DNA from: Cyanobacteriota bacterium
GTDB taxonomy: Bacteria > Cyanobacteriota > Cyanobacteriia > PCC-6307 > Cyanobiaceae
Reading direction: 5' to 3'
DNA length: 64,000 nt
NCBI GenBank assembly: GCA_027620015.1
Contig: JAQCGH010000005.1
Coordinates: 1 to 64,000, forward strand
Each line of letters begins with the position of its first letter. Position 1 is the stretch's first letter. Positions 41,813 to 54,109 of the stretch are shown here, in pieces. The translations under genes and the position numbers were made by a program. The notes beneath the pieces were generated by a model. That model did not search any database and was not told where the DNA came from. It was given only the letters and a program-made list of their open reading frames with translations.

Positions 41813-42013
41813 TCAGTTGCCGACGTTCTGTTGGCGACGCCCAGTTGCTAGTTCCACTTTAAGGATCTTGCCGCCCTGTTTCATGATCCGCTGCTGCTCA
41901 GCGAACCAGCTGTCGTATGGCACCCATTTGGTGAAATAGGTGTTTTGAAGCTCACGCTGGGAGCGGCTTTTTTCCGGGCAAGGAATGCAAGCAGTGATCT
42001 TGAACAGACGCAT
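41813..42013 (-). CDS. apcC: Phycobilisome 7.8-kDa core linker
   Basis: MRLFKITACIP...QRELQNTYFTKWVPY...GGKILKVELATG. Confidence 0.95.
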   Translation of the reverse strand: MRLFKITACIPCPEKSRSQRELQNTYFTKWVPYDSWFAEQQRIMKQGGKILKVELATGRRQQNVGN

Positions 42014-42046
42014 GGAGATGATCCTCGGGTGTGCCGATGGCAGGGA

Positions 42047-42535
42047 TCAGTTGCCCAGCCCAGAGCAGATGTAGTCGAAATAGACTCCCATTTCACGGCC
42101 GGCATCAGGACCCACCAGGGCAGCGGTGGTTTCCTTCATGGCCTGGATGGATTGGACAGTGGCACCAATGGGTACGCCAAGAGAGTTGTAGGTCTCCTTG
42201 AGACCATTAAGCACCCGCTCGTCGAGGATGGAGGTGTCTCCAGCCAGCATGGCGTAGGTGGCGTAGCGCAGGTAGTAGTCCAGATCGCGGATGCAGGCTG
42301 CATAGCGACGAGTGGTGTACATGTTGCCGCCTGGACGGGTGATGTCCGAATAGAGCAGCGACTTGGCCACAGCTTCTTTGATGATGGCTGAGCCATTGGC
42401 GCTGATCGTGGCAGCAGCGCGGACGCGGAGCTCCCCACTGGTGAAGTACTGCTCCAGGCGACCCATGGCGGAGTCGTCCAGGTACAGGCCCTGAACATCG
42501 GCCTGGTTAATGACGTTGGTAATCGCGTCTTGCAT
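42047..42535 (-). CDS. apcB: Allophycocyanin beta subunit
   Basis: [20 protein letters not shown]...[30 protein letters not shown] (Asn71, Cys81). Confidence 0.98.
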   Translation of the reverse strand: MQDAITNVINQADVQGLYLDDSAMGRLEQYFTSGELRVRAAATISANGSAIIKEAVAKSLLYSDITRPGGNMYTTRRYAACIRDLDYYLRYATYAMLAGDTSILDERVLNGLKETYNSLGVPIGATVQSIQAMKETTAALVGPDAGREMGVYFDYICSGLGN

Positions 42536-42577
42536 GAATCCGGCTGTGGTGGCGGGGAGTAGTAAGAGAACGCTGCC

Positions 42578-43063
42578 TCAGGAGAGGGCGCCGATGACGT
42601 AGTCGAAGTAGAAACCGGCTTCTTCAGCGTCAGAGCCGGTGAGCAGGCCCATGGCGGCGTTCTTCATTTCCCGCACGGACTCAGCCATGGCATCGAGGGG
42701 AGTGCCAAGGGAGCGATACATCTCCTTCGCGCCGATGATGCCTACCTCTTCGATGGGAGTTACGTCGCCGGCAATGATTCCGTAGGTCACCAAACGCAGG
42801 TAGTAGTCCATGTCGCGGAGACACGAAGCTGTCATCTCCTCGCCGTAGGCGTTGCCGCCAGGGGAGACCACGTCGGGACGTCGCTGGAACAGTGCTCCAC
42901 CAGCGGCCTTGACGATGCGCTCGCGGCTTTCGCCAAGAACCTGGGCGACGCGAACACGACGTTGACCAGCGCCCACGAAGGACTTGATCTGGTCGAGTTC
43001 GCCAGGGCTGAGATAGCGGGCTTCTGCGTCCGCGTTGATGATCGAGTTGGAGACGATGCTCAT
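42578..43063 (-). CDS. apcA: Allophycocyanin alpha subunit
   Basis: [27 protein letters not shown]...[21 protein letters not shown] at 43063 (ORF track over-extended). Confidence 0.98.
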   Translation of the reverse strand: MSIVSNSIINADAEARYLSPGELDQIKSFVGAGQRRVRVAQVLGESRERIVKAAGGALFQRRPDVVSPGGNAYGEEMTASCLRDMDYYLRLVTYGIIAGDVTPIEEVGIIGAKEMYRSLGTPLDAMAESVREMKNAAMGLLTGSDAEEAGFYFDYVIGALS

Positions 43064-43657
43064 GCAGTTCTGCCTCGAAACAAGCGACCACCTTGACGGA
43101 GGCCGATATCCGGTGGGTAAGGGGGAGGGATCGACTTGCGCCGATCGCCAAATCATTCTGCGGCAAAGCCTCTCGCTACCCCCTTGGCGGTAACAGTTCT
43201 TCACGGCGTTTATGATTGAAAAAAGCCTTGCAGCGCAGTGGCTTTGGGTGATATTTTTGATAGCTGATGAGCGCAGCAATTATTCATCATTCCGCTTCGC
43301 TAATCGCCCCACTTGTTTTGGCTTGCAGTCCAGTATTTAAGAAAAATATTGCATTAGTTGTAAAGCCTTCCGAGGTGCCTCTTGTGGGTTTGACGAGACG
43401 CATTTCATTTGTTTGAGAATTCTTTGAGCTTATTTGTGCTTCAGCTTATATCGAAGCCTGTATCGCGCAGTTAAGTTATGGCCAGCATTGCCTCAATAGA
43501 GCTGGTGGAGGCTGCGGTTGAAAGTGATTAGAGAAATGTTGTACGAGCTTGATAAGGAGCGGATGCAGCGCGCACAGGGAAAAATGCGGTTAAGTCGTTG
43601 CTGGAGCAAAGCCGGAGGGGTGGAAGCACCCAAATCGGTGTTGGCTGTATTGAGGCC

Positions 43658-46012
43658 TTAAAGGGAGGTGCTTGACGTAGAGGTCTGCTTCCAGCGACGA
43701 GTTGGTGCAGGTGCTTGACGAATACTGCCCGGTCCGGCGGTGAAGCTGTCTTGGGGCTGAGCTGACGAAATGGTTTCGCTACCCATGATCTGGGCTGTCC
43801 AACCCCCCACGGCCATCTGGCGACGAGACTGCAAATTGCGATTGGTTAGATCCCCAATGGTGCGTATGGTTTGACCTACGGACACGTCTGGACGTTTTTC
43901 TTGGGTGAACTTCTCGGTGTAGGCAGACGCATCGAACGGGCGGTTGAGGGCAGGAACCTTGCGGGCATTTCTATCAGCAGCGGTCACAAAACGCTCGTAA
44001 GGGACAGTGTCTTCGCCGTAAGACTCGTTGTATTCGCGGCTATTCAGCATCGCGTCAACGACGCCGTAGAAGCCAGCGCGGGCAGCGGTATCGAAGTAGG
44101 CGTCGAGTTCCCATCGCCCGAAGGTTGGGCGACCTAGCAGCCGGCGATGCATCACCTCGATGGCTTTGGTGATGTAGAGGCTGCTCCAATAGCGGCGCCG
44201 GAAGGCCTTTGAACGGGCGACTTGGCGGATGAACTCCCTGAGACTGATATCGCCGTTCTCGAGCTTGATTTCCTCAACTTTATTGCGCTCTCCGGCATAA
44301 CCAGAGGTGCCGAGAACTTGCACATAGACCGCATTTATAACGGCCTGGGTGCTGGCTTCAGTGCCACGGATGCTGGGTTGGCCGCCCCGGCGGGGAACGG
44401 AGCTGCCCCCTGTTGCAATTTGTTGGAGTCGAACCACTTTGGGCCCCACCCGGCGTGGCCTGGCCTGGCGGAACTGGGCACTATCCATCTGGCCAGGCTG
44501 GGCCAGACCATTGCCGATCAGAAGCCGGCGGCTGTCGTACCCGTAGGGGGCTGGCCTGGTTGCCACTGTGGCTGTGCCGGAGGGGAAGATCGCTCCATAG
44601 TTGAGGGCTAGGGGATCGTTGCCGCCCCCGTAGACGTGTTGATCCGGGAAGGGCTGGCGATAGGAGTTGTAGAGGGTGACGTATTGGGGTGCCCCTTCAA
44701 ATGGAGCGCTGAAGCGGAATAACTTGCGGTTTGATCCCCAGCCGGCACTCTCTTGGGCTTCTTCACCGAGATCCCGGAGGTAGGGCACGGTTTCCTCGCC
44801 GAACACCCGCGCATATTCCTGGGTGTTGATCAGGGAATCCACTAGGCCGTTAAGACCTTGGACGCTGACGATGTCGAAGTAGCGAGTGAATTCCTCACGG
44901 GAGCTGATGCCTCGACCGAGGAAGTGGCGAAAAGCCAGCTCAACTACGCGGCTGTTTGAGAAGCGGCCGAAAAACTGTTGGCGATATTCCTTGCTGTGGC
45001 CTAGGCAGCGGATGAATTCCCGCATGGAAATCTGGCCCTGGCTCACCTGCGAAGCTTCCACCGGGCAGGGTGTCTGGCTGTAAGCCTTGGCGATGTCCCG
45101 TTCAAAAACCTGGCGATAGGCGGCGCGAACAACCTCGGCTTTTTGGGCTCCACTAAGACGTGGCCGCATGGTGAAGCGCTGCTTGCCCTCGGCCGCTAGG
45201 GCGTAGATGGCAGGAAGTTGCAAGCCTTGACTTTCAGGACTGCCAAGTCGCTGCCGGGTGCTTGGCGTAGCAACTTGAAGTTCGGTGAGCAGAACATTGA
45301 AGTACTGGATCACCAGTTCTCGAGCCTGAGGATTGTCCTTGCAGAGGCTGGCTGCTGCTGCGCGCATTTCCTGTAGGGCCACATTGGTAGCCGCCAGGGA
45401 GCAGGCCCTCTCGAGTAAATCGCGCAAGCCGCGGGTGTTTACGGCCAGGATGCTTGGATCCCCGGCCACTAAGGCATAGCCCACGTAGCGGAGGAACCAG
45501 CCCATGTCGCGCAGCGACTTGCGCATTCGATCCGTGCCGTAAAGGGTCACGGAGATCGGACTGAAGCCGGTGGGGAGCACCACCCGCACATCGGCGGCGC
45601 CACCAGTGCTCTCCAGCAAGCGCGTGATCAGGTTGCCGCCAGTGTTGCCGGTGCCCTGGGCGAAGGTCTGCACTGATCGCTGGAAAGCTGCCTGGTCAGC
45701 GGCCAATGGAGTGTCGTCACTGGAACCCTGGCTGCTGACGATGCTCAGGGGAGCATCTAAATAAGAGAGGGGCGTGCCGCCAGTGAAGATCCGGTTAGCC
45801 GCCTTGGCCACTATGAAATCAGCGTTTTCTGAGATGCGACGTGCAGCGTCTAGGCGCTGCTGGCCACTTTGGAAAAACGCCACCAGAGTTTCAAGCTCCC
45901 CGCCGTCGGGGAAGCGATCCTGTTGCTCCGCCTGACGGACGCTGGAGAGCGGCAGGGTGTCGTAGCGCTGGGGTGAAACCCTGGTGCTGCCGCTGCTGGC
46001 GGTCACGGTCAT
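43658..46012 (-). CDS. apcE: Phycobilisome core-membrane linker ApcE (LCM)
   Basis: 784 aa; N-terminal phycobilin domain (DMGWFLRYVGYALVAGDPSILAVNTRGLRDLLERACSL) and two linker/REP domains. Confidence 0.95.
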   Translation of the reverse strand: MTVTASSGSTRVSPQRYDTLPLSSVRQAEQQDRFPDGGELETLVAFFQSGQQRLDAARRISENADFIVAKAANRIFTGGTPLSYLDAPLSIVSSQGSSDDTPLAADQAAFQRSVQTFAQGTGNTGGNLITRLLESTGGAADVRVVLPTGFSPISVTLYGTDRMRKSLRDMGWFLRYVGYALVAGDPSILAVNTRGLRDLLERACSLAATNVALQEMRAAAASLCKDNPQARELVIQYFNVLLTELQVATPSTRQRLGSPESQGLQLPAIYALAAEGKQRFTMRPRLSGAQKAEVVRAAYRQVFERDIAKAYSQTPCPVEASQVSQGQISMREFIRCLGHSKEYRQQFFGRFSNSRVVELAFRHFLGRGISSREEFTRYFDIVSVQGLNGLVDSLINTQEYARVFGEETVPYLRDLGEEAQESAGWGSNRKLFRFSAPFEGAPQYVTLYNSYRQPFPDQHVYGGGNDPLALNYGAIFPSGTATVATRPAPYGYDSRRLLIGNGLAQPGQMDSAQFRQARPRRVGPKVVRLQQIATGGSSVPRRGGQPSIRGTEASTQAVINAVYVQVLGTSGYAGERNKVEEIKLENGDISLREFIRQVARSKAFRRRYWSSLYITKAIEVMHRRLLGRPTFGRWELDAYFDTAARAGFYGVVDAMLNSREYNESYGEDTVPYERFVTAADRNARKVPALNRPFDASAYTEKFTQEKRPDVSVGQTIRTIGDLTNRNLQSRRQMAVGGWTAQIMGSETISSAQPQDSFTAGPGSIRQAPAPTRRWKQTSTSSTSL

Positions 46013-46184
46013 TGACGAGAGCGAACCGGGCTAGATCACGTTACGGCTGGCCCTTGGAGCCTTTGGCTGGTCATGAACAAATGTTTGCAGCTTCGCTGGC
46101 TTGCTTGTCGCCAATTGACTGGTTTTGGCTCGTTCCAGCGGCCGCTGGGCGTGAAAAACTCAGCTGGTTGCCGCTGATCCGTTC

Positions 46185-47384
46185 TTGCCCGCCAGTGATG
46201 CTGCCACGCCAATGGTGAGCGCCTTCTACGACCGATTCCCATACCCCGGAGACCCTCTCCAGGATGGCCCACCCCCTGGATACAACTGGCGCTGGTGCGT
46301 TGATAGCGCCTGGGCTGCTGCTACAGGCGTCCTGCCGCCGCGCCCCGACCAAGGTGAACGGCCTTGGCGGATTCTCGACGCCGGCTGCGGCACCGGCGTC
46401 AGCACCGATTACCTCTGCCACCTCAATCCGGGTGCTGCGGTGTTGGCAGTGGACATAAGCGGCGGCGCGCTTGAGGTTGCACGGGAGCGCACCCGTCGTT
46501 CAGGTGCGGCAAAAGCAGTACGCGAGCTGCGCATCGAACAGCGCAGCCTGCTGGATCTGGCTGGCGAGGGGCCTTTCGATTACATCAATTCCGTTGGGGT
46601 ACTGCACCATCTGTGTGAGCCAGAGGCTGGTTTGCAAGCATTGGCTGGATTGCTGCGGCCGGGCGGGCTACTGCATCTTTTTTTGTATGCAGATGGCGGC
46701 CGCTGGGAAATTCACCGCACCCAGCGGGCCTTGGCACGGCTGGCGGTCGGCTCCGGAGCGGAGGGTCTTCGTCTGGGTCGCCAGCTGCTTGCCGAGTTGC
46801 CTGAGGGAAACAGGCTGCGACAGCATCACGAGCGGCGCTGGATCATCGACACGGCAGCCGATGCCAATTTTGCGGATATGTATCTGCACCCCCAGGAGAC
46901 CAGCTACAACCTCGAGCGCTTGCTGGGTTTTGTGGCCTCAGCCGGTTTGAATTTTGCCGGTTTTTCCAATCCGGAGGTTTGGTCTCTGGCGCGCTTGCTT
47001 AAAGGTGAGCTGCTGGAGAGGGCGCAAGGCCTCACTCAACTTGAGCAGTGGAGCTTGGTGGAGGAGCTTGATCCCGATATCAGCCATTTCGAATTTTTTC
47101 TCAGCAATGGTGTGTTGGGTGCACCAAATTGGGACGACGACGAAGTTCTGATGGCAGCGCGGGGTGAAACCAACCGCTGCCTTTGGGGTTGGCCAGCCAC
47201 CCGCTTGATCGGGCCAGATCTCACCCCGCTCGACGTCAGCGAGGCAGGGCTCAATTTCATGGCTGCCCTTGAGAGTTCGCCAGGTGTGGCGATCGGTCAG
47301 CTGAATTTGGATTGGCCTGCAGCGCAAAGGATTGCCGTGGCTCGCCAACTGCTGAATCAAAGGGTGTTGCTGCCAGTGTTCTGA
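46185..47384 (+). CDS. SAM-dependent methyltransferase, candidate phycobiliprotein beta-subunit Asn methyltransferase (CpcM)
   Basis: ILDAGCGTGVSTDYLC motif I; FYDRFPYPGDPLQDGPPPGYNWRW N-terminus; ~399 aa; divergent from apcE; ATG alternative at 46212. Confidence 0.8.
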   Translation: MPASDAATPMVSAFYDRFPYPGDPLQDGPPPGYNWRWCVDSAWAAATGVLPPRPDQGERPWRILDAGCGTGVSTDYLCHLNPGAAVLAVDISGGALEVARERTRRSGAAKAVRELRIEQRSLLDLAGEGPFDYINSVGVLHHLCEPEAGLQALAGLLRPGGLLHLFLYADGGRWEIHRTQRALARLAVGSGAEGLRLGRQLLAELPEGNRLRQHHERRWIIDTAADANFADMYLHPQETSYNLERLLGFVASAGLNFAGFSNPEVWSLARLLKGELLERAQGLTQLEQWSLVEELDPDISHFEFFLSNGVLGAPNWDDDEVLMAARGETNRCLWGWPATRLIGPDLTPLDVSEAGLNFMAALESSPGVAIGQLNLDWPAAQRIAVARQLLNQRVLLPVF

Positions 47385-47443
47385 GATAGCGAGGATCAGC
47401 ACCGTGATAGATTCCGCGCGCCTTTTCAGGGATTTGAGCGCGC

Positions 47444-47926
47444 TTGACGGTATCTCTCACCTGCCCTCTTCTTCCCGACCCTGAATCCACCGTTTCAACG
47501 GCAATTCAGGACGGTGAAGCGGTCGAGCCGCTGGAAGATGTCACTGGTGCATCAACCCTGCTAGCGCTAACCGCGGTTGCCAGCGATGGCATGGATGGTT
47601 ATTTCCGGCTCCAACGCCGGCTTTTGCTTGCAACCCTGCTCCTTTCGGTAGTTGTTGTGGCAGCAACAGCCGTTTTGGCTTCCATCAACACGGCATTTAG
47701 CCTGTTGGTTGGCGCCTTGGCTGGCCTTTTATACCTGTGGCTGCTTAGCCGCAGTGTCACCAAGCTGGGAGAAAATGCCCGGCGGGTTAGCAAGGTTCAG
47801 CTGCTGGTGCCGGTCGTCCTGGTGCTGATCGCAGCCCGGACCCCCCAACTTTCGATAGTGCCGGCTTTTTTGGGGTTTCTTCTCTACAAGCCGGCTGTGA
47901 TCCTTCAGGCTGTCTTCGACACCTGA
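47444..47926 (+). CDS. atp1: ATP synthase protein I
   Basis: Polytopic ~160 aa protein heading the atp operon. Confidence 0.8.
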   Translation: MTVSLTCPLLPDPESTVSTAIQDGEAVEPLEDVTGASTLLALTAVASDGMDGYFRLQRRLLLATLLLSVVVVAATAVLASINTAFSLLVGALAGLLYLWLLSRSVTKLGENARRVSKVQLLVPVVLVLIAARTPQLSIVPAFLGFLLYKPAVILQAVFDT

Positions 47927-47980
47927 TCCCGTTTCCGTTCCGTCGCTCTCGCGACCCCGAACTCCCCTTCGCTGGCTCCG

Positions 47981-48700
47981 ATGCCTCTCCTTCTCCCCTT
48001 TGCTGAACTGGAGGTTGGTAAACACCTCTACTGGCAACTTGGCAATCTCAAGATTCACGGCCAGGTCTTTCTGAGCTCCTGGGTTGTTATCGGTGCCCTG
48101 CTTGCCCTTGTAGTGGTTGGCACCCGCAAGCTGGAGCGTGATCCCCGAGGCACCCAGAACCTTCTGGAATTTGTCTGGGATTACATCCGCGATCTCTCCC
48201 GTGAACAAATTGGTGAGAAGGCTTACCGGGATTGGATGCCCTTCATCGGCACCCTGTTTCTGTTCATTTTTGTAAGTAATTGGGGCGGAGCTCTGGTGCC
48301 ATGGAAGTTGATCCACCTGCCCAGTGGTGAACTTGGCGCGCCAACGGCTGATATCAACACAACTATTGCCCTGGCATTGCTTGTGTCGCTTGCTTACTTT
48401 TATGCCGGATTAAGCCGTAAGGGGTTGAGGTACTTCGAGTACTACGTGGAGCCGACACCGATCATGCTTCCATTCAAGATCGTTGAAGATTTCACCAAGC
48501 CTCTTTCCCTTTCTTTCCGTCTTTTTGGAAACATCCTGGCCGATGAGTTAGTTGTTGCAGTTTTGGCGTTTTTGGTTCCTTTGATTGTGCCTCTGCCTGC
48601 AATGTTCCTTGGCCTTTTCACGAGTGCTATCCAGGCTCTGATTTTCGCCACCCTCGCTGCCTACTACATCGGCGAGGCAGTACACGAAGAGCACCACTAG
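47981..48700 (+). CDS. atpB: ATP synthase subunit a
   Basis: [51 protein letters not shown]. Confidence 0.97.
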   Translation: MPLLLPFAELEVGKHLYWQLGNLKIHGQVFLSSWVVIGALLALVVVGTRKLERDPRGTQNLLEFVWDYIRDLSREQIGEKAYRDWMPFIGTLFLFIFVSNWGGALVPWKLIHLPSGELGAPTADINTTIALALLVSLAYFYAGLSRKGLRYFEYYVEPTPIMLPFKIVEDFTKPLSLSFRLFGNILADELVVAVLAFLVPLIVPLPAMFLGLFTSAIQALIFATLAAYYIGEAVHEEHH

Positions 48701-48751
48701 TAGTTTTTTAACATGTTCCGCTCCGGCGGTCTGCTAGATCTCCCTCGCGAA

Positions 48752-48789
48752 GGTCCGGAATCATTCCGGGCCCATCCTTGATAAGGATG
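48752..48789 (+). promoter_or_regulatory. Tandem hairpins between atpB and atpE
   Basis: GGTCCGGAAT-C-ATTCCGGGCC (48752-48772) followed by CATCCTT-GAT-AAGGATG (48773-48789). Confidence 0.6.
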
Positions 48790-48822
48790 TCCTCAGCGCA
48801 GGGCTTTATTCCCGGTCCATAA

Positions 48823-49107
<285 letters not shown>

Positions 49108-49206
49108 GCGTTGCATTGAGTGGAAGGAAGGCAGGGGCTTGCCGCTCCTGCCTTCCCTGGCTCACAAACCTCATTCCCGCCCGATCGTTCCAGCGCCCTC
49201 GCCCCA

Positions 49207-49677
49207 ATGACCAGCTGGCTACTGCTCGCCGAAGCAGGTGTACCAGAGGGAGGTCTTTTTGACCTCGATGCCACCCTGCCGCTAATGGCGGTTCAGGTTG
49301 TTCTCCTCACCTTCATTCTTAATTCGCTGTTCTTCCGTCCCGTAGGACGGGCCGTAGAGGAGCGTGAGAGCTTTATCTCCATCAGCCGAGCCGACGCCAA
49401 GCAGAAGCTGGCCCAAGCTGAGCGGCTTGAAGCAGATCTCAGGGAACAGCTAAAGGAAGCGCGTCAGCAGTCCCAAAGGCTGATTCTTGAGGCTGAGCAG
49501 GAGATGGATCGTCTCTATCGCGAAGCCCTTGCTATAGCTACGGCCGATGCCAATGCTTCTCGGGAGCAGGCCCGCCGTGAAATTGATTCTCAGCGAGATC
49601 AGGCGATGGCCAGTCTCAACAAGTACGCCGACAAGCTCGGTGATCTGATCGTGACCCGCTTGCTGGCTGCCTCATGA
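49207..49677 (+). CDS. atpG: ATP synthase subunit b'
   Basis: [41 protein letters not shown] at 49207 preferred. Confidence 0.94.
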   Translation: MTSWLLLAEAGVPEGGLFDLDATLPLMAVQVVLLTFILNSLFFRPVGRAVEERESFISISRADAKQKLAQAERLEADLREQLKEARQQSQRLILEAEQEMDRLYREALAIATADANASREQARREIDSQRDQAMASLNKYADKLGDLIVTRLLAAS

Positions 49678-50198
49678 CTTTTCTGCTTCCCTCCCTACTT
49701 GCTAGTCACGGCGGTTTTGGTTTCAACCTGAATCCGTTTGAGACCAACATCATCAACTTGGCGATTGTGATCGCCGGCCTTTGGAAATTTCTGCCAGGTT
49801 TTCTTGGCAGCATCCTCGAGAGGCGGCGTGCAGCCATCCTCAACGATCTGCAAGATGCCGAGCAGCGTCTCCTAGCAGCAACCTCTTCGTTGGCTCAAGC
49901 CCAGCAGGACTTATCGGCAGCGCAACAAAAGGCTGAGCAGATTCGCGTTGATGGTTCGGCCCGTGCTCAATCCTTACGTCTGGAAAGCGAAAAGCGCACG
50001 ATCGATGAAATGGCTCGCCTGAAGCAGGGCGCCATGGCCGACTTGAACGCAGAAGCGGCCCGCGTCACTGATCAGTTGCGTCGCGAAGCCGCCAATCGTG
50101 CTGTTGCCCAAGCACTCGCCACCCTGCCCGGCAAGCTCAATGTAGACGCCCAGGCCCGACTGATAGATCAGTCCATTTCCACCCTGGGTAAAGCCTGA
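49674..50198 (+). CDS. atpF: ATP synthase subunit b
   Basis: [21 protein letters not shown]...; coiled-coil C-terminus. Confidence 0.95.
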   Translation: MTFLLPSLLASHGGFGFNLNPFETNIINLAIVIAGLWKFLPGFLGSILERRRAAILNDLQDAEQRLLAATSSLAQAQQDLSAAQQKAEQIRVDGSARAQSLRLESEKRTIDEMARLKQGAMADLNAEAARVTDQLRREAANRAVAQALATLPGKLNVDAQARLIDQSISTLGKA

Positions 50199-50746
50199 TG
50201 CCACTCCTCAACTCGATTGCAACTCCTTACGCCGAAGCGTTGCTTCAGGTAGCTGAGTCCCGTAAGGAGACTGACGCTGTTGCCGAACAGGTGAAATCTC
50301 TCCTTGCTGTTCTTAGTTCGAGTCCAGAGCTCAGAGCCGCTCTAGCGTCGCCCGTGCTCGAAGCCGAAGCCAAGAAGGCAGCTTTGGCAAAGCTTTTCGA
50401 CGATCAGGTCACCCCTGCGGTGCAAAACCTGCTCAAGCTTTTGGCAGATCGCCAGCGGTTACCCATGATAGACGCTGTTTTAATGCGTTTTTTGGAGCTT
50501 TATCGGGAGCTTCGCAACATCACCTTGGCCAAAGTGACATCTGCTGCTGCCCTTAGCGAGGAGCAGCAGGCTGAGCTCAACCGCAAAGTTCAAGCTATTA
50601 CAGGCTCTAAATCTGTTGAGTTCGACCTCGTGGTTGATCCCTCCTTGATCGGGGGCTTCATCGTCAACATGGGCTCCCAAGTCATTGACGCCAGCCTGTC
50701 TGGTCAGGTACGCCGCCTTGGACTGGCGCTGGCCCAGGTGAGCTAG
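50198..50746 (+). CDS. atpD: ATP synthase subunit delta
   Basis: IATPYAEALLQVA..., DPSLIGGFIVNMGSQVIDASLSGQVRRL. Confidence 0.95.
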   Translation: MPLLNSIATPYAEALLQVAESRKETDAVAEQVKSLLAVLSSSPELRAALASPVLEAEAKKAALAKLFDDQVTPAVQNLLKLLADRQRLPMIDAVLMRFLELYRELRNITLAKVTSAAALSEEQQAELNRKVQAITGSKSVEFDLVVDPSLIGGFIVNMGSQVIDASLSGQVRRLGLALAQVS

Positions 50747-52369
<1,623 letters not shown>

Positions 52370-52384
52370 GGAGGGGCATAACTA

Positions 52385-53338
52385 ATGGCAAACCTCAAAG
52401 ACATCCGCGACCGGATTGGTTCGGTCAAGAACACCCGCAAGATCACCGAGGCCATGCGCCTTGTGGCAGCCGCCAAGGTACGCCGCGCTCAGGAGCAGGT
52501 GTTGCGCAGCCGTCCTTTTGCTGACCGGCTTGCACGCGTGCTGGAAAATCTTCAATCACGCATGCGCTTTGAAGATTCCGACGCTCCTCTGCTTGAACAG
52601 CGAGAAGTTGGCGCAATCACCCTGCTTGCCGTTACAGGTGATCGGGGGTTGTGCGGTGGCTACAACGCCAACATCATCAAGCGAACCGAACTCCGCACAG
52701 CTGAACTGATTGGCCAGGGCTACAAGGTGGATCTGATATTAATTGGCCGCAAAGCGATCACCTATTTCCAAAATCGCGCTAATCAGTACACGATTCGCGC
52801 CACTTTTACCGGACTTGATCAGGTGCCTAGGGCGAGTGAAGCGATGGGTATCGCCAACGAAGTGCTGGCGGAGTTTCTATCCGGCAGTACTGATCGTGTT
52901 GAGATCATCTTCACTAAGTTCATCAACCTGGTGAGCTCCAAGCCTGTAATTCAAACCCTGCTACCCCTCGATCCCCAGGGCATTGCTATCCCTGAAGACG
53001 AGATCTTCCGCCTTACTACTAGGGAAGGTCGGCTGGGAGTTGAAGTGGGCACGGCTGCAAACTTGCAGCCCAAGCTTCCCTCTGACATCGTTTTTGATCA
53101 GAGCCCTGATCAGCTGCTCAATGCCTTGCTGCCCCTCTACTTGGAAAACCAGCTTTTGCGTTCTCTGCAGGAGGCCGCAGCTTCGGAGTTGGCTAGTCGG
53201 ATGACCGCAATGAACAACGCTAGTGATAACGCCAAGGCTCTCGCCAAGAGTCTCACCCTTGACTACAACAAAGCTCGCCAGGCCGCGATTACCCAGGAAA
53301 TTCTGGAAGTGGTTGGCGGTTCTGCCGGTATGTCCTGA
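52385..53338 (+). CDS. atpC: ATP synthase subunit gamma
   Basis: [41 protein letters not shown]. Confidence 0.97.
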   Translation: MANLKDIRDRIGSVKNTRKITEAMRLVAAAKVRRAQEQVLRSRPFADRLARVLENLQSRMRFEDSDAPLLEQREVGAITLLAVTGDRGLCGGYNANIIKRTELRTAELIGQGYKVDLILIGRKAITYFQNRANQYTIRATFTGLDQVPRASEAMGIANEVLAEFLSGSTDRVEIIFTKFINLVSSKPVIQTLLPLDPQGIAIPEDEIFRLTTREGRLGVEVGTAANLQPKLPSDIVFDQSPDQLLNALLPLYLENQLLRSLQEAAASELASRMTAMNNASDNAKALAKSLTLDYNKARQAAITQEILEVVGGSAGMS

Positions 53339-53340
53339 AT

Positions 53341-54045
53341 TTGGGTGTTGGTTTGCATATCGAGCCTCTGTTTCCGGTGGCTCTTGGCAAGGTGCAGCTC
53401 TCACCTGATCCTCTGGATACGGCACTGCAACTTCAGGCCCTTCACGAGCTGCGGGGCCAAGCCAGTTCCAACCCCGATCCTGGCTGTGCATGGACTGGTG
53501 ATCTCAATGGTGTCTGGCAGTTGCAGCGTCAGCCGTCCTTTGCGCCACTTATTTCTGTATTGACAGGCCATGCAGAAGCATTTCTGCAGCAATTGGGTTT
53601 CGATCTCAGCCGAGTGGACTTGCACCTGCAGCGCTGCTGGCCCGTGCTTAGTGAGGAGGGGCAGGTAGTGGGACGCCACCACCACCCAAACGCTCACCTC
53701 AGTGCCATTTACTACCTAAATGGAGATGGCAGCGGACGCAGTGGCTGTTTGCGCCTGTGGCCGCAGCGGCAGGTGAATGAGCTGGTGCCTGGGATGGCCG
53801 TTGGCCACGATGGTCCGCTGTGTGAGTCTCTTTGGAGTGCACCTTGGCTGGATGTTGCTCCTCAGGCAGGCCTGTTGCTGCTGTTCCCCAGCTGCCTTGA
53901 TCACGCCGTACTGGCCAACGAGGACCCGAATGACTTGCGTTGTTCACTCAGCATCGATTTCGCTTTAACAGCCCCTATGGCTAGTGATGATTGCTCACCA
54001 TCGGAGTATCTGGCTCCCCACCCCAGTCAGTGGCTAGAGCTTTGA
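53341..54045 (+). CDS. Putative 2OG-Fe(II) oxygenase (TIGR02466-like)
   Basis: HHHPNAHLSAIYYLNG...LLLFPSCLDHAVLANE...RCSLSIDF; TTG start 2 nt after atpC stop. Confidence 0.82.
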   Translation: MGVGLHIEPLFPVALGKVQLSPDPLDTALQLQALHELRGQASSNPDPGCAWTGDLNGVWQLQRQPSFAPLISVLTGHAEAFLQQLGFDLSRVDLHLQRCWPVLSEEGQVVGRHHHPNAHLSAIYYLNGDGSGRSGCLRLWPQRQVNELVPGMAVGHDGPLCESLWSAPWLDVAPQAGLLLLFPSCLDHAVLANEDPNDLRCSLSIDFALTAPMASDDCSPSEYLAPHPSQWLEL

Positions 54046-54109
54046 GGGCTGCCCCTCGAGCTGATGGCCTGGAACAATGGCCTTTAGCTGCCCACCCCGG
54101 CACCCTCCT

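Noticed and set aside
43064-43279. N-terminal extension of apcA in the ORF track
   Set aside because: ApcA canonically starts [22 protein letters not shown] at 43063.
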